A stretch of 64,000 bases of DNA from Rhodobacterales bacterium HKCCE2091 (GCA_015689685.1 WVSL01000019.1:21610-85609), one strand, 5' to 3'; shown: positions 47,517 through 56,846, counted from the stretch's first letter. Notes: generated by a model not told the origin, from the letters alone. Numbers and translations are program-made.

Positions 47517-48406
47517 CCCCCGCGATCCCCGCCCGCGATCTCGCCATGATCCTCGTCGTGGTGGTGGCGTGGGGCAGCAACTTCACCGCGATGAAGATCG
47601 GGCTGGAAGAGCTGCCGCCGTTCCTGTTCGTCGGGCTGCGCTTCGCGGTGCTGGTCCCGCTCATCGCCGTGATCCCGCGTCCAGCCGCGCCGTGGCGGGC
47701 GATCCTCGGCGTCGGGCTCTTCATCAACATCGGGCAGTTCGCGTTTCTTTTCAGCGCGATGCGTGCCGACGTTACGGCGGGCCTCGCCTCGCTCCTGCTC
47801 CAGACGCAGGCACCGATCACGATCCTGCTGTCGGCGCTCTTCTTCGGCGAGGCGGTCACTCGGCGGCAGGCGCTCGGCATCGGCATCGCGCTGACGGGGC
47901 TCTTCGTGGTCGGCTTCGGCTCCGGCGGCAGCGTCACGCCGCTCGGGCTCCTGCTGGTGCTGACCGGGGCGTCGTCCTGGGCGGTCGGCAACCTCGTCCT
48001 GAAGCGCCTGCGCGGCGTGCCGATGCTGCCGGTCTTCGTCTGGGCGAGCCTTGTGCCGCCCGTTCCGATGCTGGCGCTGTCATGGGCGATCGAGGACACC
48101 GCCCCCCTCGCCAGCATCGCCGCGCTGTCCCCCGCGGGTTGGGGCGACGTGCTCTACGTCGCCTTCATCTCCACCGTGCTCGGTTTCTCGTTCTGGGGCG
48201 CGCTGCTCGCCCGCCACCCGGCGGCCCGGATCACGCCCTTCGCGCTGTTGATCCCGGTGGTCGGGATGCTGGTGGCCTGGCTCATGCTGGGCGAACGGCT
48301 GTCGGGGATCGAGGCGGCGGGCGCCGCGATCATCCTCGCGGGTCTCGCGCTCGCCGTCCTGCGGCCCGGCGCGGCCACCCGGCCCGCCCGGCACCCCACG
48401 GCTTGA
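47513..48406 (+). CDS. DMT-superfamily (EamA) transporter
   Basis: A 297-residue protein with ten hydrophobic segments in two EamA repeats. The first begins VVVVAWGSNFTAMKIGLEELPPF, and the second ends VAWLMLGERLSGIEAAGAAIILAG. Members such as YdcZ/EamA export amino acids or metabolites. The substrate is unknown. The start overlaps the phosphoesterase stop. Confidence 0.9.
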   Translation: MTPAIPARDLAMILVVVVAWGSNFTAMKIGLEELPPFLFVGLRFAVLVPLIAVIPRPAAPWRAILGVGLFINIGQFAFLFSAMRADVTAGLASLLLQTQAPITILLSALFFGEAVTRRQALGIGIALTGLFVVGFGSGGSVTPLGLLLVLTGASSWAVGNLVLKRLRGVPMLPVFVWASLVPPVPMLALSWAIEDTAPLASIAALSPAGWGDVLYVAFISTVLGFSFWGALLARHPAARITPFALLIPVVGMLVAWLMLGERLSGIEAAGAAIILAGLALAVLRPGAATRPARHPTA

Positions 48407-48437
48407 CAACGCGGGCGCCCGGGCCTCCCCTCCGCCC

Positions 48438-49070
48438 ATGACCGACGACGCCGCCCTCACCCACCAGGGTCTCGACCCCGGCGCCCCGCGCGGCCGGGTC
48501 CTGCTGCTGGCCTGCGGCGCGCTTGCGCGCGAGATCCTCGACCTTCGCGCGGCCAACGGCTGGAGCCATCTCGACCTCGCCTGCCTGCCCGCGATCCTGC
48601 ACAACACGCCCGACCGCATCCCCGGCGCGGTGCGCAAGGCGGTCGAGGTCCACCGCGCGGATTACGACGACATCTTCGTGGTCTACGCCGATTGCGGCAC
48701 CGGCGGACAGTTGCAGGCGCTTTGCGACGAGCTTGGCGTCGGGATGGTCGAAGGCCCGCATTGCTACAGCTTCTTCGAAGGCAACGAGACCTTCGCGGCG
48801 CGGGCCGAGGACGAGTTCACCGCCTTCTACCTGACCGATTTCCTCGTCCGGCAGTTCGATGCCTTCGTGACGAAACCGCTCGGCCTCGACCGGCACCCGG
48901 AGCTTCGGGACGCCTATTTCGGGCACTACGAAAAGCTGGTCTACCAGGCCCAGACCGACGACCCGGTGCTGACCGAGAAGGCGCGCACCTGCGCCGACCG
49001 GCTCGGTCTCGCCTTCGAACGCCGCTTCACCGGATACGGCGATCTCGCGACCGCGCTCGGGGCACTCTGA
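48438..49070 (+). CDS. DUF1638 family protein
   Basis: A 210-residue protein of the DUF1638 family. The conserved cysteines are in LLACGALAREIL, YADCGTGGQL and EGPHCYSFFEG. The family is found with corrinoid methyltransferase genes and is thought to act in B12-dependent methyl transfer, although its exact step is not settled. Here it lies 4 kb from the corrinoid protein and 8 kb from bmt. It converges on sufE. Confidence 0.85.
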   Translation: MTDDAALTHQGLDPGAPRGRVLLLACGALAREILDLRAANGWSHLDLACLPAILHNTPDRIPGAVRKAVEVHRADYDDIFVVYADCGTGGQLQALCDELGVGMVEGPHCYSFFEGNETFAARAEDEFTAFYLTDFLVRQFDAFVTKPLGLDRHPELRDAYFGHYEKLVYQAQTDDPVLTEKARTCADRLGLAFERRFTGYGDLATALGAL

Positions 49071-49095
49071 CCCGACCTTGCCGCGGGGGATGCCG

Positions 49096-49527
49096 TCAGC
49101 CCCGCGCCGCCGCCGCCGCCGCCAACGAACGGATCCGCTCCACCATCGCCCGCAGCCCGTTCGACCGCTGCGAGGACAGGTGCTCGTCGAGACCGAGCCG
49201 CGCCAGTTCGCCGCCCGCGTCGACCTCCAGCACCTCCGCCGCCGTCAGGCCCGAATAGAGCGCGTGCAGCACCGCGATCAGGCCCTTCACGATCATCGCG
49301 TCGCTGTCGCCGCGGAACCGGAACACCGCGCCCGGCCCCTCGCCCTCGATCTCGGGCAGGATCCAGACCTGGCTCGCGCAGCCGTCGACCTTGGTGGCGG
49401 GCACGCGGAACGCATCCTCCAACGGCGGCATCGCGCGGCCGAGCTCGATCACGTGGCGGTAGCGTTCCTCCCAGTCGTCGAGGAAGTCGAAGGTGTCCGC
49501 GATCTCTTCGAAGGCTTCGCTGGCCAT
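49096..49527 (-). CDS. sufE: SufE-family cysteine-desulfurase accessory protein
   Basis: A 143-residue protein that takes persulfide sulfur from SufS for Fe-S assembly. The active cysteine is in KVDGCASQVWI. The N-terminal DFLDDWEERYRHVIELG and C-terminal LSSQRSNGLRAMVERIRS are family-typical. ATG 49527 (MASEAFEEIA) is preferred over an ATG ten codons upstream. The rest of the suf operon is not in the window. Confidence 0.93.
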   Translation of the reverse strand: MASEAFEEIADTFDFLDDWEERYRHVIELGRAMPPLEDAFRVPATKVDGCASQVWILPEIEGEGPGAVFRFRGDSDAMIVKGLIAVLHALYSGLTAAEVLEVDAGGELARLGLDEHLSSQRSNGLRAMVERIRSLAAAAAARG

Positions 49528-49645
49528 GTCTGCCCCATCCGCTGCGTCGCGCCTCACCTACGCCGCCACCCTCCGCTTTTCAACGCCCTGCCAATCGGCT
49601 AGGCAGGACCGGAGAAAACGGGGCGGCAAACGGCCGGAGGGGCGA

Positions 49646-50092
49646 ATGGCGATGCGCGTGGTGATCCTGCTCGGGGCGGTACTGACGCTCGCGGCCTGCG
49701 AAAGCCGGCTCAATCCGTGGAACTGGTTCGGCAACGCGCGCGAGGAACGGGTCGCGGTCGAAGCCGCACCGGCGGTACCCGAGGATCCGCGCGGGCTGGT
49801 CGACCAGGTCCAGCGCGTCTCCGTCGACAGGCTGCCCACCGGCGCCGTCGTCACCGCCATCGGCATCCCGCCGCGGCAGGGCTACTGGGAGGCCGAGCTG
49901 GTCGAGGTCGGCCGCGAAGGCGGAAACCTGGTGCTGGAATTCCGCATCGCCGAGCCGATCACGCCGACCGACGTGGGCTCGCCCCGCTCGCGCGAGGTCT
50001 ACGCCGCCTTCGACCTGTCGAACCACGACCTTGCGGAGATCCGCCAGATCACCGTCGAAGGCGCGCGCAACCGCATGATCTCGGGCCGTTGA
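49646..50092 (+). CDS. Putative lipoprotein
   Basis: A 148-residue protein with a lipoprotein signal (MAMRVVILLGAVLTLAAC; lipobox LAAC, lipidated Cys18). A short linker follows, then a beta-rich domain (TGAVVTAIGIPPRQGYWEAEL, NLVLEFRIAEPITPTDVGS). The Ser at +3 and absence of Asp at +2 suggest outer-membrane sorting, if E. coli-like rules hold. GGAGGGG precedes ATG 49646. No family is recognised. Confidence 0.85.
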   Translation: MAMRVVILLGAVLTLAACESRLNPWNWFGNAREERVAVEAAPAVPEDPRGLVDQVQRVSVDRLPTGAVVTAIGIPPRQGYWEAELVEVGREGGNLVLEFRIAEPITPTDVGSPRSREVYAAFDLSNHDLAEIRQITVEGARNRMISGR

Positions 50093-50445
50093 CGCCCTCC
50101 CCCGAGCTTCGCTCCGGAGCCGCCGTCGCCTGAGGCCGCCACGGCGCCCCGACGGCCGGCGGGCAAGAGGAATCGCCGAGGGGCCCCGCCTGCGGGGAGA
50201 CGGCTATTCCTCTTGAGCGGCGGACGGCGGGGTGCCACGGCAAGGCTCGGGCGACGGCGGGTCCGGGGCGAAGCGGGTTTCGCTCTGGTGAGCCGGAGAC
50301 CCCTCCGTCCATCACCCCCGAGGCTACCACCGCCGCGGCAGCGCCCGCGCGCGATCCACGCGCCGCGCCGACGAGGCCTCGTCGCGAGACGGGGCCGAGT
50401 AGGCGCGATCGCCAAAATCGGAACTCGATCGGACTTCTGCCGGGA
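50093..50445. other. Convergent intergenic region with strong secondary structure
   Basis: 353 bp between the convergent lipoprotein and rnd genes with no credible coding frame. It is very G+C rich and contains the nested stem-loop at 50164-50215. I see no tRNA-like or known ncRNA pattern. Confidence 0.5.
50164..50215. repeat. Nested 52-nt stem-loop
   Basis: The outer arms CAAGAGGAAT and ATTCCTCTTG are perfectly complementary over 10 bp. Inside them GCCG pairs with CGGC, and CCCCG with CGGGG, around the loop CCTG. There is no adjacent T-run, so it is not a classic intrinsic terminator. It could be a REP-like element or the core of a structured RNA. Confidence 0.6.
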
Positions 50446-51600
50446 TCAGACTTCGACGATCCGGACCTTCTGGCCCTTCGCCGACAGCGCGATCTCGCCC
50501 CGGCAAAGCCTCAGCGCGTCCTCTCCGAAGACCTCGCGCCGCCAGCCGTGGGACCACATCCCATCGAGATGCCCCGACGCGATGTCGTCGAGATCGGAGG
50601 TCGAGGCGATCAGCTTCTGCGCCACGCCCGCGTCCTCGGCCTTGGTCTTCAGAAGCACCCGCATCAGGTCCGCGAGCGCGGGGTTCATCGCCGAACGGTC
50701 GCGCCCCTTCGGCAGGCGGGGGTAGTCCTCCTGCGGGGTGTCGAGCCCGCGCTGGACCGCCGCAAGCAGCCCTTCCGCGACCTCGCCCTTGCGCGCCTCG
50801 CGCAGGAGCAGGCGGGCCTGGCCCAGGTCCTCCACGCTGCGCGGCTTGGTCGAGGCCAGTTCGAGAAGCGCGTCGTCCTTCACGATCCGCGTCCGCGGCA
50901 CGTTGCGCTCCTGCGCCAGCCGCTCGCGGAACGCGGCCAGTTCCTTCACCACGGCGAGGAACTTGCCGGAATTGCCGCGGATCTTCAGCCGGCGCCACGC
51001 GTCATCGGGCGTGACGATGTAGGTAGAGGCGTCGGTGAGCTGCGTCAGCTCCTCCTCGACCCAGGCCGTGCGCCCGGTGCGGTCGAGCTCGGCCGAGAGG
51101 TGCTCGTAGATCACCCGCAGGTGGGTCACGTCGGCCAGCGCGTAGGCCTGCTGCGCCTTCGACAGCGGCCGCCGCGACCAGTCGGTGAAGCGCGAGGACT
51201 TGTCGAGGTTGGCCTTCGCGATCTTGCGCACCAGCGTCTCGTAGCCGACCTGGTCGCCGTATCCGCAGACCATCGCCGCGACCTGCGTGTCGAAGAGCGG
51301 CGCGGGCACCAGCCCGCCCTCGACATGGAAGATCTCGAGGTCCTGCCGCGCCGCGTGGAACACCTTCACCACGCTCTCGTCGCGGAACAGGTCGTAGAGC
51401 GGCTCCAGCGACAGGCCGTTCGACAGCGGGTCGACGAGAACGGCGTCGTCGGTCCCGTTGCCGGGAAACGCGAGCTGCACGAGGCAGAGCTGCGCGAAGT
51501 AGGTCCGCTCGCGCAGGAACTCGGTGTCGACGGTGACGTAGGGGGCGGTCGAGGCCCGGGCGCAGAACTCGGCCAGGGCGTCGGTGGTCGTGAGGGTCAC
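50446..51600 (-). CDS. rnd: Ribonuclease D
   Basis: A 384-residue 3'-5' exoribonuclease trimming tRNA and other stable RNA 3' ends. DEDD motifs are VTVDTEFLRERTY (D, E), KVFHAARQDLEIF (D) and QAYALADVTHL (Y/D). An HRDC domain begins near ALLELASTKPRSVEDL. I start at GTG 51600 because it gives the family N-terminus (TLTTTDALAEFC). No ATG or strong ribosome site exists there. It lies 106 bp downstream of purN on the same strand. Confidence 0.93.
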   Translation of the reverse strand: MTLTTTDALAEFCARASTAPYVTVDTEFLRERTYFAQLCLVQLAFPGNGTDDAVLVDPLSNGLSLEPLYDLFRDESVVKVFHAARQDLEIFHVEGGLVPAPLFDTQVAAMVCGYGDQVGYETLVRKIAKANLDKSSRFTDWSRRPLSKAQQAYALADVTHLRVIYEHLSAELDRTGRTAWVEEELTQLTDASTYIVTPDDAWRRLKIRGNSGKFLAVVKELAAFRERLAQERNVPRTRIVKDDALLELASTKPRSVEDLGQARLLLREARKGEVAEGLLAAVQRGLDTPQEDYPRLPKGRDRSAMNPALADLMRVLLKTKAEDAGVAQKLIASTSDLDDIASGHLDGMWSHGWRREVFGEDALRLCRGEIALSAKGQKVRIVEV

Positions 51601-51706
51601 GGGTGTCTGGGAGGAAGGCAAAATACGTGCTGTCCGGATACTGTCACGGGCCAAGGGACCGTCGCGGGCCGGGGAAGTCAAGATTCCCCGGGCGAATACA
51701 TCGGTT

Positions 51707-52297
51707 TCAATCCAATTGAAGCGGGGAACGGTCCCCCGCGGCCACACGGCGCAGCACCGCGGGGTAGAGCCGGTGTTCCAGTTCCAGCACCCTGTGCGCC
51801 AGCGCCTCGGGCGTTTCATCGGGGTCCACCGCCAATCGCGCCTGGCCGAGGATCGGGCCGTCGTCGAGCGCCGGCGTGACCTCGTGGACGGTGCAGCCGT
51901 GTTCCGTCTCGCCGGCGGCGAGCGCGCGGGCATGGGTGTCGAGGCCACGGAATTTCGGCAGGAGCGAGGGGTGGATGTTCAGGATCCGGTGCGGCCATTT
52001 CTCGACGAACCCGGCCGACAGGATGCGCATGAACCCCGCGAGGCAGACGAGGTCGGTTTGGTAGTCGCGGAGCCGGGCGTCGAGCGCGGCCTCGAACGCG
52101 GCCTTGTCGGCAAAGCGGCGATGGTCGACGACATGCACCGGGACGCCGAGCCCCGCCGCCCGCTCGATCCCCGCCACGTCGGGGCGGTTGCACAGCACCA
52201 GCACGGGACGTGCCGGGTGGTCGCCGGTCATGGAGCGCACCAGCGTCTCCATGTTCGAGCCAGAGCCCGAGATCAGGATCGCCGTGCGGACCGTCAC
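51707..52297 (-). CDS. purN: Phosphoribosylglycinamide formyltransferase
   Basis: A 196-residue GAR transformylase using 10-formyl-THF. It shows [17 protein letters not shown] at the phosphate loop, [15 protein letters not shown], the catalytic [15 protein letters not shown] (Asn, His) and [13 protein letters not shown] (Asp). The GTG start overlaps the purM stop (GTGA), so the two are co-translated. Confidence 0.95.
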   Translation of the reverse strand: MTVRTAILISGSGSNMETLVRSMTGDHPARPVLVLCNRPDVAGIERAAGLGVPVHVVDHRRFADKAAFEAALDARLRDYQTDLVCLAGFMRILSAGFVEKWPHRILNIHPSLLPKFRGLDTHARALAAGETEHGCTVHEVTPALDDGPILGQARLAVDPDETPEALAHRVLELEHRLYPAVLRRVAAGDRSPLQLD

Positions 52298-53343
52298 AGC
52301 CTCCGCCCGGTATAGGCGATACCCTCGCCCGCCACGACGCGGCCGATCCGGTGGACGCTCTCGCCCGCGGCGGTCAGTTCCGCCTCAATCGCATCGGCCC
52401 GGTCTGCGGCAACCACCGCGGCCATCCCGATCCCTGCGTTGAAGGTGCGCAGCAGTTCCGCCTCTTCTAGCGCGCCTTCGGCGGCGAGCCACTCGAACAC
52501 CGGCAGGAGCGGCCATGCGCCCGCGTCGATCTCCGCGCCGAGCCCCCCGGGGAACACCCGCGGCAGGTTCTCGGTCACGCCGCCACCGGTGATATGGGCC
52601 AGCGCGTGAAGGCCGGGATCGCCGCGCAGCGCGGCGGCCGCGCCGGTGTAGAGCCGGGTCGGCGTCAGCAGCACCTCGCCCGCGCTGCGGGAGTTGTCGA
52701 ACGGCAGCGGATCGTCCCACGACAGCCCCGCGCGTTCCACGATCCGGCGCACGAGGGAATAGCCGTTGGAATGCACCCCGTCCGACGCGAGGCCAAGGAT
52801 CACGTCGCCCTCCGCCACACCTTTGGGCAGCGCGCGCCCGCGTTCCATCGCGCCGACGGCAAAACCGGCGAGGTCGAAGTCGCCCGCGCCGTACATGCCC
52901 GGCATCTCCGCCGTCTCACCGCCGATCAGCGCGCATCCCGCCGCCGCGCAGGCCCGCGCGATGCCTTCGACCACGCTTGCCGCGATCTCGGGATCGAGCT
53001 TGCCGGTGGCGAAATAGTCGAGGAAGAACAATGGCTCCGCGCCCTGGCAGATCAGGTCGTTGACGCACATCGCGACGAGGTCCTGGCCGATCGTATCCAC
53101 GCGCCCGGTGTCGATGGCGATGCGGAGCTTGGTGCCCACGCCATCGGTCGCGGCCACCAGGATCGGGTCCTCGTAGCCCGCGGCCTTCAGGTCGAACAGC
53201 GCCCCGAACCCGCCGAGACCCGAGACCACGCCGGGCCGTTTCGTCGCCGCCGCGGCAGGGCCGATACGGTCCACCAGCGCGTTGCCCGCGGCGATGTCGA
53301 CGCCCGCCTCGGCGTAGCTCAGACTGTCCTTCTTGTCGGCCAT
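52294..53343 (-). CDS. purM: Phosphoribosylformylglycinamidine cyclo-ligase
   Basis: A 349-residue AIR synthetase catalysing the ATP-dependent ring closure of FGAM. It has [42 protein letters not shown] and [15 protein letters not shown], with [14 protein letters not shown] in the C-terminal half. It begins a purM-purN(-rnd) transcript and is divergent from a cupin gene. Confidence 0.96.
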   Translation of the reverse strand: MADKKDSLSYAEAGVDIAAGNALVDRIGPAAAATKRPGVVSGLGGFGALFDLKAAGYEDPILVAATDGVGTKLRIAIDTGRVDTIGQDLVAMCVNDLICQGAEPLFFLDYFATGKLDPEIAASVVEGIARACAAAGCALIGGETAEMPGMYGAGDFDLAGFAVGAMERGRALPKGVAEGDVILGLASDGVHSNGYSLVRRIVERAGLSWDDPLPFDNSRSAGEVLLTPTRLYTGAAAALRGDPGLHALAHITGGGVTENLPRVFPGGLGAEIDAGAWPLLPVFEWLAAEGALEEAELLRTFNAGIGMAAVVAADRADAIEAELTAAGESVHRIGRVVAGEGIAYTGRRL

Positions 53344-53465
53344 GACACCCCCGCCCGGATCGGTGCCGCCCCGATAGACCAGCGCCCCGGCAGAGTCCAC
53401 GGGGGGCTTGCCCGGCGCCGCCCCCCGGCCGCATCCTTCAGGCGGGCGCAGACGGGGGACCCGCG

Positions 53466-53831
53466 ATGAAGTATCTCTATCTCGGCGACGGGCCGGACGG
53501 CGTGTCGGCGTTCGAGGACCGCGAGATCGCCTTCGCGGATGGCGACTTCGCCCCGCCCGCCCCGCCGATGGGCATGTCCGCCACCCTGCCCGCCACCGGC
53601 CTTCTCTACCTGACCCTGCCGCCCGGCTGGCGCGACACCCGCCACCCCTCGCCCCGGCGGCAGGTGGCCTTCTGCCTCGCGGGGCGGATGCGGGTGACGG
53701 CGGGCAATGGCACGGTGCGGATGATCGAGCCCGGGGGCGTCTGGCAGATGGAGGACACGGAAGGCGCGGGCCACGGCTCCGAGGTGGTCGGCGACGACCC
53801 GGTGCGGCTCGCGATCGTCCAGCTCGCCTGA
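53466..53831 (+). CDS. Cupin-like small protein
   Basis: A 121-residue single-domain protein with a beta-barrel pattern: [23 protein letters not shown], then [22 protein letters not shown]. The histidines resemble a reduced cupin metal site. No substrate or partner is evident. It is divergent from purM and lies just upstream of a tRNA gene. Confidence 0.8.
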   Translation: MKYLYLGDGPDGVSAFEDREIAFADGDFAPPAPPMGMSATLPATGLLYLTLPPGWRDTRHPSPRRQVAFCLAGRMRVTAGNGTVRMIEPGGVWQMEDTEGAGHGSEVVGDDPVRLAIVQLA

Positions 53832-53879
53832 GCGGCACCGCTTGACCGCCGCCGCCGGTCTGCTAATCCGGTTGCCGGC

Positions 53880-53956
53880 GGGCCTGTAGCTCAATTGGTT
53901 AGAGCAGAGCGCTCATAACGCTTTGGTTGCGGGTTCAAGTCCTGCCGGGCCTACCA
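53880..53956 (+). tRNA. tRNA with CAU anticodon, probably tRNA-Ile2 (lysidine-modified)
   Basis: A complete 77-nt cloverleaf including encoded CCA. The acceptor GGGCCTG pairs with CGGGCCT (two G-U pairs), the D-arm is GCTC...GAGC, the anticodon arm is GAGCG-CTCATAA-CGCTT, and the T-arm is GCGGG-TTCAAGT-CCTGC. The anticodon is CAU. The variable region GCTTTGGTTGC resembles tRNA-Ile2 (read as AUA after TilS modification) more than elongator Met. It is not the initiator, which would need a mismatch at position 1-72 and GGG/CCC anticodon-stem pairs. Confidence 0.93.
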
Positions 53957-54148
53957 CCCCCACACCTTCCCCCGCTTGCCGGATGCCCACTGCCACGCAA
54001 TCGGGCAGATGCCGCGATTTTCCGCGCATCCGGCGGCGGTTCGCGGCCACCGCGCGCCGGCTCCCGACATGTTTACCGGAACTCAACGGCAACTCTGGCA
54101 GTCTGATCTGCAGGACCCGCGCCGCTTCCGGTTTGAAAGGGCAGCCCC

Positions 54149-54325
54149 ATGAACAGACTCCGTCTCGTGCTTTTCGCCCTCGACGCCGCATCGCGCGCCG
54201 GCATCAACCACGCCGGGGCCGCAATGGCGGGCGGCGAACTCCGCCGCCGCCGCACCATGGCCTATACGCGTCTCTACGAAGAGGCGGTCGGCGAACTCAT
54301 CGGCCGCGACACCGACCCGCGCTGA
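54149..54325 (+). CDS. Small hypothetical protein (58 residues)
   Basis: An ATG-to-TGA frame of 58 codons (MNRLRLVLFALDAASRAG at the start, LYEEAVGELIGRDTDPR at the end), with AAAGG upstream. The composition is balanced: an amphipathic helix, a GGELRRRR basic stretch and an acidic helix. It fills the gap between the tRNA and the kinase gene and looks like a genuine small gene, though no family is recognised. Confidence 0.5.
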   Translation: MNRLRLVLFALDAASRAGINHAGAAMAGGELRRRRTMAYTRLYEEAVGELIGRDTDPR

Positions 54326-54435
54326 TCCCCCGGCCTGGACGCGACCGTTACGCCGCGGGGCCAGCGCGGCCCCGCCTTCTCTGTCCCGCAAATATCCCTG
54401 CCGGAGGCATCCTCCGCCACCAACCCGCGACCGCC

Positions 54436-55755
54436 TCACCGCGCCAGGATCAACTCCGCCTTCAGACCGCCGAGATCCGCGCTGTCGGTCAGCCGCAGGC
54501 GTCCGCCGTGGCTTCGCGCGATGTCGTTGGCGATGGCGAGGCCGAGCCCCACGCCCGATCCCTTGTCCTGGTTCCGCGACGCGTCGAGCCGGGCGAAGGG
54601 CGTCAGCGCGCGGTCGCGCTGGTCCTCGGGGATGCCCGGCCCGTCATCCTCGACCGAGAACCGGACCTGCCGCTCCGTCACCCGCAACCCGACCCGTGCC
54701 CGCGTTCCGTAGCGCAGGGCGTTCGACACGAGGTTCGCGAGCGCCCGCCGCACCGCCTGCGGGCGCAGCGACACCTCGGGGCAGTCGGCGGGTGCGGCGA
54801 GCTCGACCGCGCCGCCGCCCCGCGCCGCGTCCTCGACCACCCTTGCGGCGATCTCCGCGGGGTCGCAGTGCTCCGGATCCTCCTGCGCGTCGCCGCGGGC
54901 GAAATCGAGGAAGGTGTCGATCAGGCCCTGCATGTCCTCCACGTCGCGGGTCAGTTCCGCCGTCTCGGTGGTCTCGTCGGCCATCGACAGCGCCAGCTTC
55001 ATCCGCGTCAGCGGCGTGCGCAGGTCGTGGCTGACGCCCGACAGCATCAGCGTGCGCTGCTCGATCTGCTGCTCGATCCGCGCGCGCATGTCGAGGAACG
55101 CCCGCCCCGCCGACCGAACCTCCAGCGCGCCAGAGGGGTGGTAGTCGACCACCCTGCCCTTGCCAAAGGCCTCCGCCGCACGGGCCAGCCGACGGATCGG
55201 CCGCAACTGGTTGCGCAGGAAGACGTAGGCCACGGCGGTCATCAGCAGCCCGGAGAACACCATCAGGACCAGAAGCTGGTGCGGGTTGGAGGCCGAGACG
55301 CGCCGCCGGCTGAAGCTCACGTCGGCGCTTTCGCCCGTGCCGTAGGTCAGGTTCAGCGACACCGTCCGCGTATCGCCGTAGAGATCGACCCAGGTCACGT
55401 CCGGCACCATGTCCCGCAATGTCCGGATCACGACCCGGCCCGAGAAGTCGTAGAACAGCCGCCGGTCGCTGCGGCGCGCGGTCCAGTCCGGCACGGTGCC
55501 CGGCGCGAGCGTCAGTTCCAGCGGCCCCGCGACATCCTCCGCCGCGGCGATTCCCCCGGCCTCCAGCCGTTCCCTGAGCAGTTGCAGGTCGAGCGCGATG
55601 GACCGCGTCATCTGCTCGGTCACGCCCTCGAAATGCCGCTGCAGGAAGACCACCGACACGACGAGCTGCAACCCGACGACCGGCACGACCAGGATCAGCG
55701 CCGCCCGGCCGTAGAGCCCTCGCGGCACAGCGCGCTTGATCCAGCCAAACACCAT
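54436..55755 (-). CDS. EnvZ-like membrane sensor histidine kinase
   Basis: A 439-residue kinase with TM1 (LYGRAALILVVPVVGLQLVVS), a periplasmic loop (about residues 45-165), TM2 (LLVLMVFSGLLMTAVAYVF) and a HAMP linker with LRPIRRLARAAEAFGKG. Then follow an H-box with LSGVSHDLRTPLTRMKLAL and ATPase motifs NLVSNALRYG, EDDGPGIP and GVGLGLAIA. The layout matches OmpR-type partners (EnvZ family). No response-regulator gene is adjacent: upstream is a divergent MBL hydrolase and downstream a small ORF on the other strand. Confidence 0.92.
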   Translation of the reverse strand: MVFGWIKRAVPRGLYGRAALILVVPVVGLQLVVSVVFLQRHFEGVTEQMTRSIALDLQLLRERLEAGGIAAAEDVAGPLELTLAPGTVPDWTARRSDRRLFYDFSGRVVIRTLRDMVPDVTWVDLYGDTRTVSLNLTYGTGESADVSFSRRRVSASNPHQLLVLMVFSGLLMTAVAYVFLRNQLRPIRRLARAAEAFGKGRVVDYHPSGALEVRSAGRAFLDMRARIEQQIEQRTLMLSGVSHDLRTPLTRMKLALSMADETTETAELTRDVEDMQGLIDTFLDFARGDAQEDPEHCDPAEIAARVVEDAARGGGAVELAAPADCPEVSLRPQAVRRALANLVSNALRYGTRARVGLRVTERQVRFSVEDDGPGIPEDQRDRALTPFARLDASRNQDKGSGVGLGLAIANDIARSHGGRLRLTDSADLGGLKAELILAR

Positions 55756-55800
55756 GGGCCATCTAAAGCGGCAGCGGCAGGCGGGGACAAGAGGGTGCAG

Positions 55801-56676
55801 ATGGAAGAACTCGAACCGGGCCTCAGGCGGCTGCGCGCGCCGAACGCCTCGCCGATGACCCACAGTGGCACCAACACCTACCTGCTCGGCACCACCGGCC
55901 TCGCCGTGATCGACCCGGGTCCCGACGACCCCGCCCATCTCGACGCGATCCTCTCCGCCGTCGCGCCGGGCCAGCACGTCGCGGCGATCCTCGTGACCCA
56001 TTCCCACCTCGACCACTCGCCGCTCGCCCGGTCGCTGTCGCGCGTCACCGGCGCGCCCGTGCTCGCGGCGGGGGACAGCGGCTTCGGCCGCTCCGCGCGG
56101 ATGGAGGCCCTGGCCCGCGCCGGGCTGATCGGCGGCGGCGAAGGCGTCGACGCGGACTTCGTGCCGGACAGGCGCCTCGCCCACGGCGAGGTGGTGCAGG
56201 GACCGGGCTGGCGGGTCGAGGCCCTCGCCACCCCCGGCCACATGGCCAACCACCTCGCCTTCGCCTGGAACGGTGCCGTCTTCACCGGCGACGTGGTGAT
56301 GGGCTGGTCGACCTCCGTGGTGTCGCCGCCGGACGGCGACATGACCGCCTTCTACGCCACGCTCGACCTGCTGTCCGCGCGGGACGACCGGGTCTACTAC
56401 CCCGGCCACGGCGACCCGGTCGAGACCCCCGCCGCGCGCGTCGCGGAGCTACGCGACCACCGCCGAGCGAGGGAGACCGCGATCCTCGACGCGCTCGCCG
56501 CGGGCCCCGCCGACGCGGCCACGCTCGCGGCCCGGATATACACCGACACCGACCCACGGCTGATGCCGATGGCAACCCGCAACGTCCTCGCGCATCTGCT
56601 TGATCTGGAAGCAAGAAACTTCGCCCACGCGGAGCCGCCCCTGACGCCAGACAGCCGCTTCGAGCTGCCCACCTGA
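55801..56676 (+). CDS. MBL-fold metallo-hydrolase (LACTB2-like)
   Basis: A 291-residue metallo-beta-lactamase-fold protein. The metal motif is THSHLDHS (H-x-H-x-D-H), further ligands are in ATPGHMANH, FTGDVVMG and YYPGHGDP, and a C-terminal winged-helix-like domain follows. It resembles LACTB2, an endoribonuclease, but bacterial members have mixed substrates. GAGGG precedes ATG 55801. It is divergent from the kinase and ends 67 bp before tRNA-Asn. Confidence 0.9.
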   Translation: MEELEPGLRRLRAPNASPMTHSGTNTYLLGTTGLAVIDPGPDDPAHLDAILSAVAPGQHVAAILVTHSHLDHSPLARSLSRVTGAPVLAAGDSGFGRSARMEALARAGLIGGGEGVDADFVPDRRLAHGEVVQGPGWRVEALATPGHMANHLAFAWNGAVFTGDVVMGWSTSVVSPPDGDMTAFYATLDLLSARDDRVYYPGHGDPVETPAARVAELRDHRRARETAILDALAAGPADAATLAARIYTDTDPRLMPMATRNVLAHLLDLEARNFAHAEPPLTPDSRFELPT

Positions 56677-56743
56677 ACCGCCCCAGTTTTTCCCCGCCCC
56701 CCTCTGGACGCCCCGGATCCGTCTTGCTATACGACCGGCCAGT

Positions 56744-56818
56744 TCCGGCGTAGCTCAGCGGTAGAGCAGTTGACTGTTAATCAATTGGTCGTAGGTTCGA
56801 TCCCTACCGCCGGAGCCA
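56744..56818 (+). tRNA. tRNA-Asn (GUU)
   Basis: A 75-nt cloverleaf with CCA encoded. The acceptor TCCGGCG pairs perfectly with CGCCGGA, and the discriminator is G. The anticodon loop CTGTTAA gives GUU. The T-arm contains GTAGG-TTCGATC-CCTAC. Its 3' end marks the left border of the anomalous region, and such T-arm/3' ends are common integration sites. Confidence 0.96.
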
Positions 56819-56846
56819 ATCAAATCAAATAGTTAGCGGGCGAAGC

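Noticed and set aside
53880..53956. Initiator tRNA-fMet
   Set aside because: The CAU anticodon is present, but the 1-72 pair is G-U rather than mismatched and the three G-C pairs in the anticodon stem are missing.
53923..56676. A 917-codon frame that reads through the tRNA and kinase regions into the MBL hydrolase
   Set aside because: Only its last 291 codons are protein-like. The earlier part is antisense to the kinase and crosses a tRNA gene.
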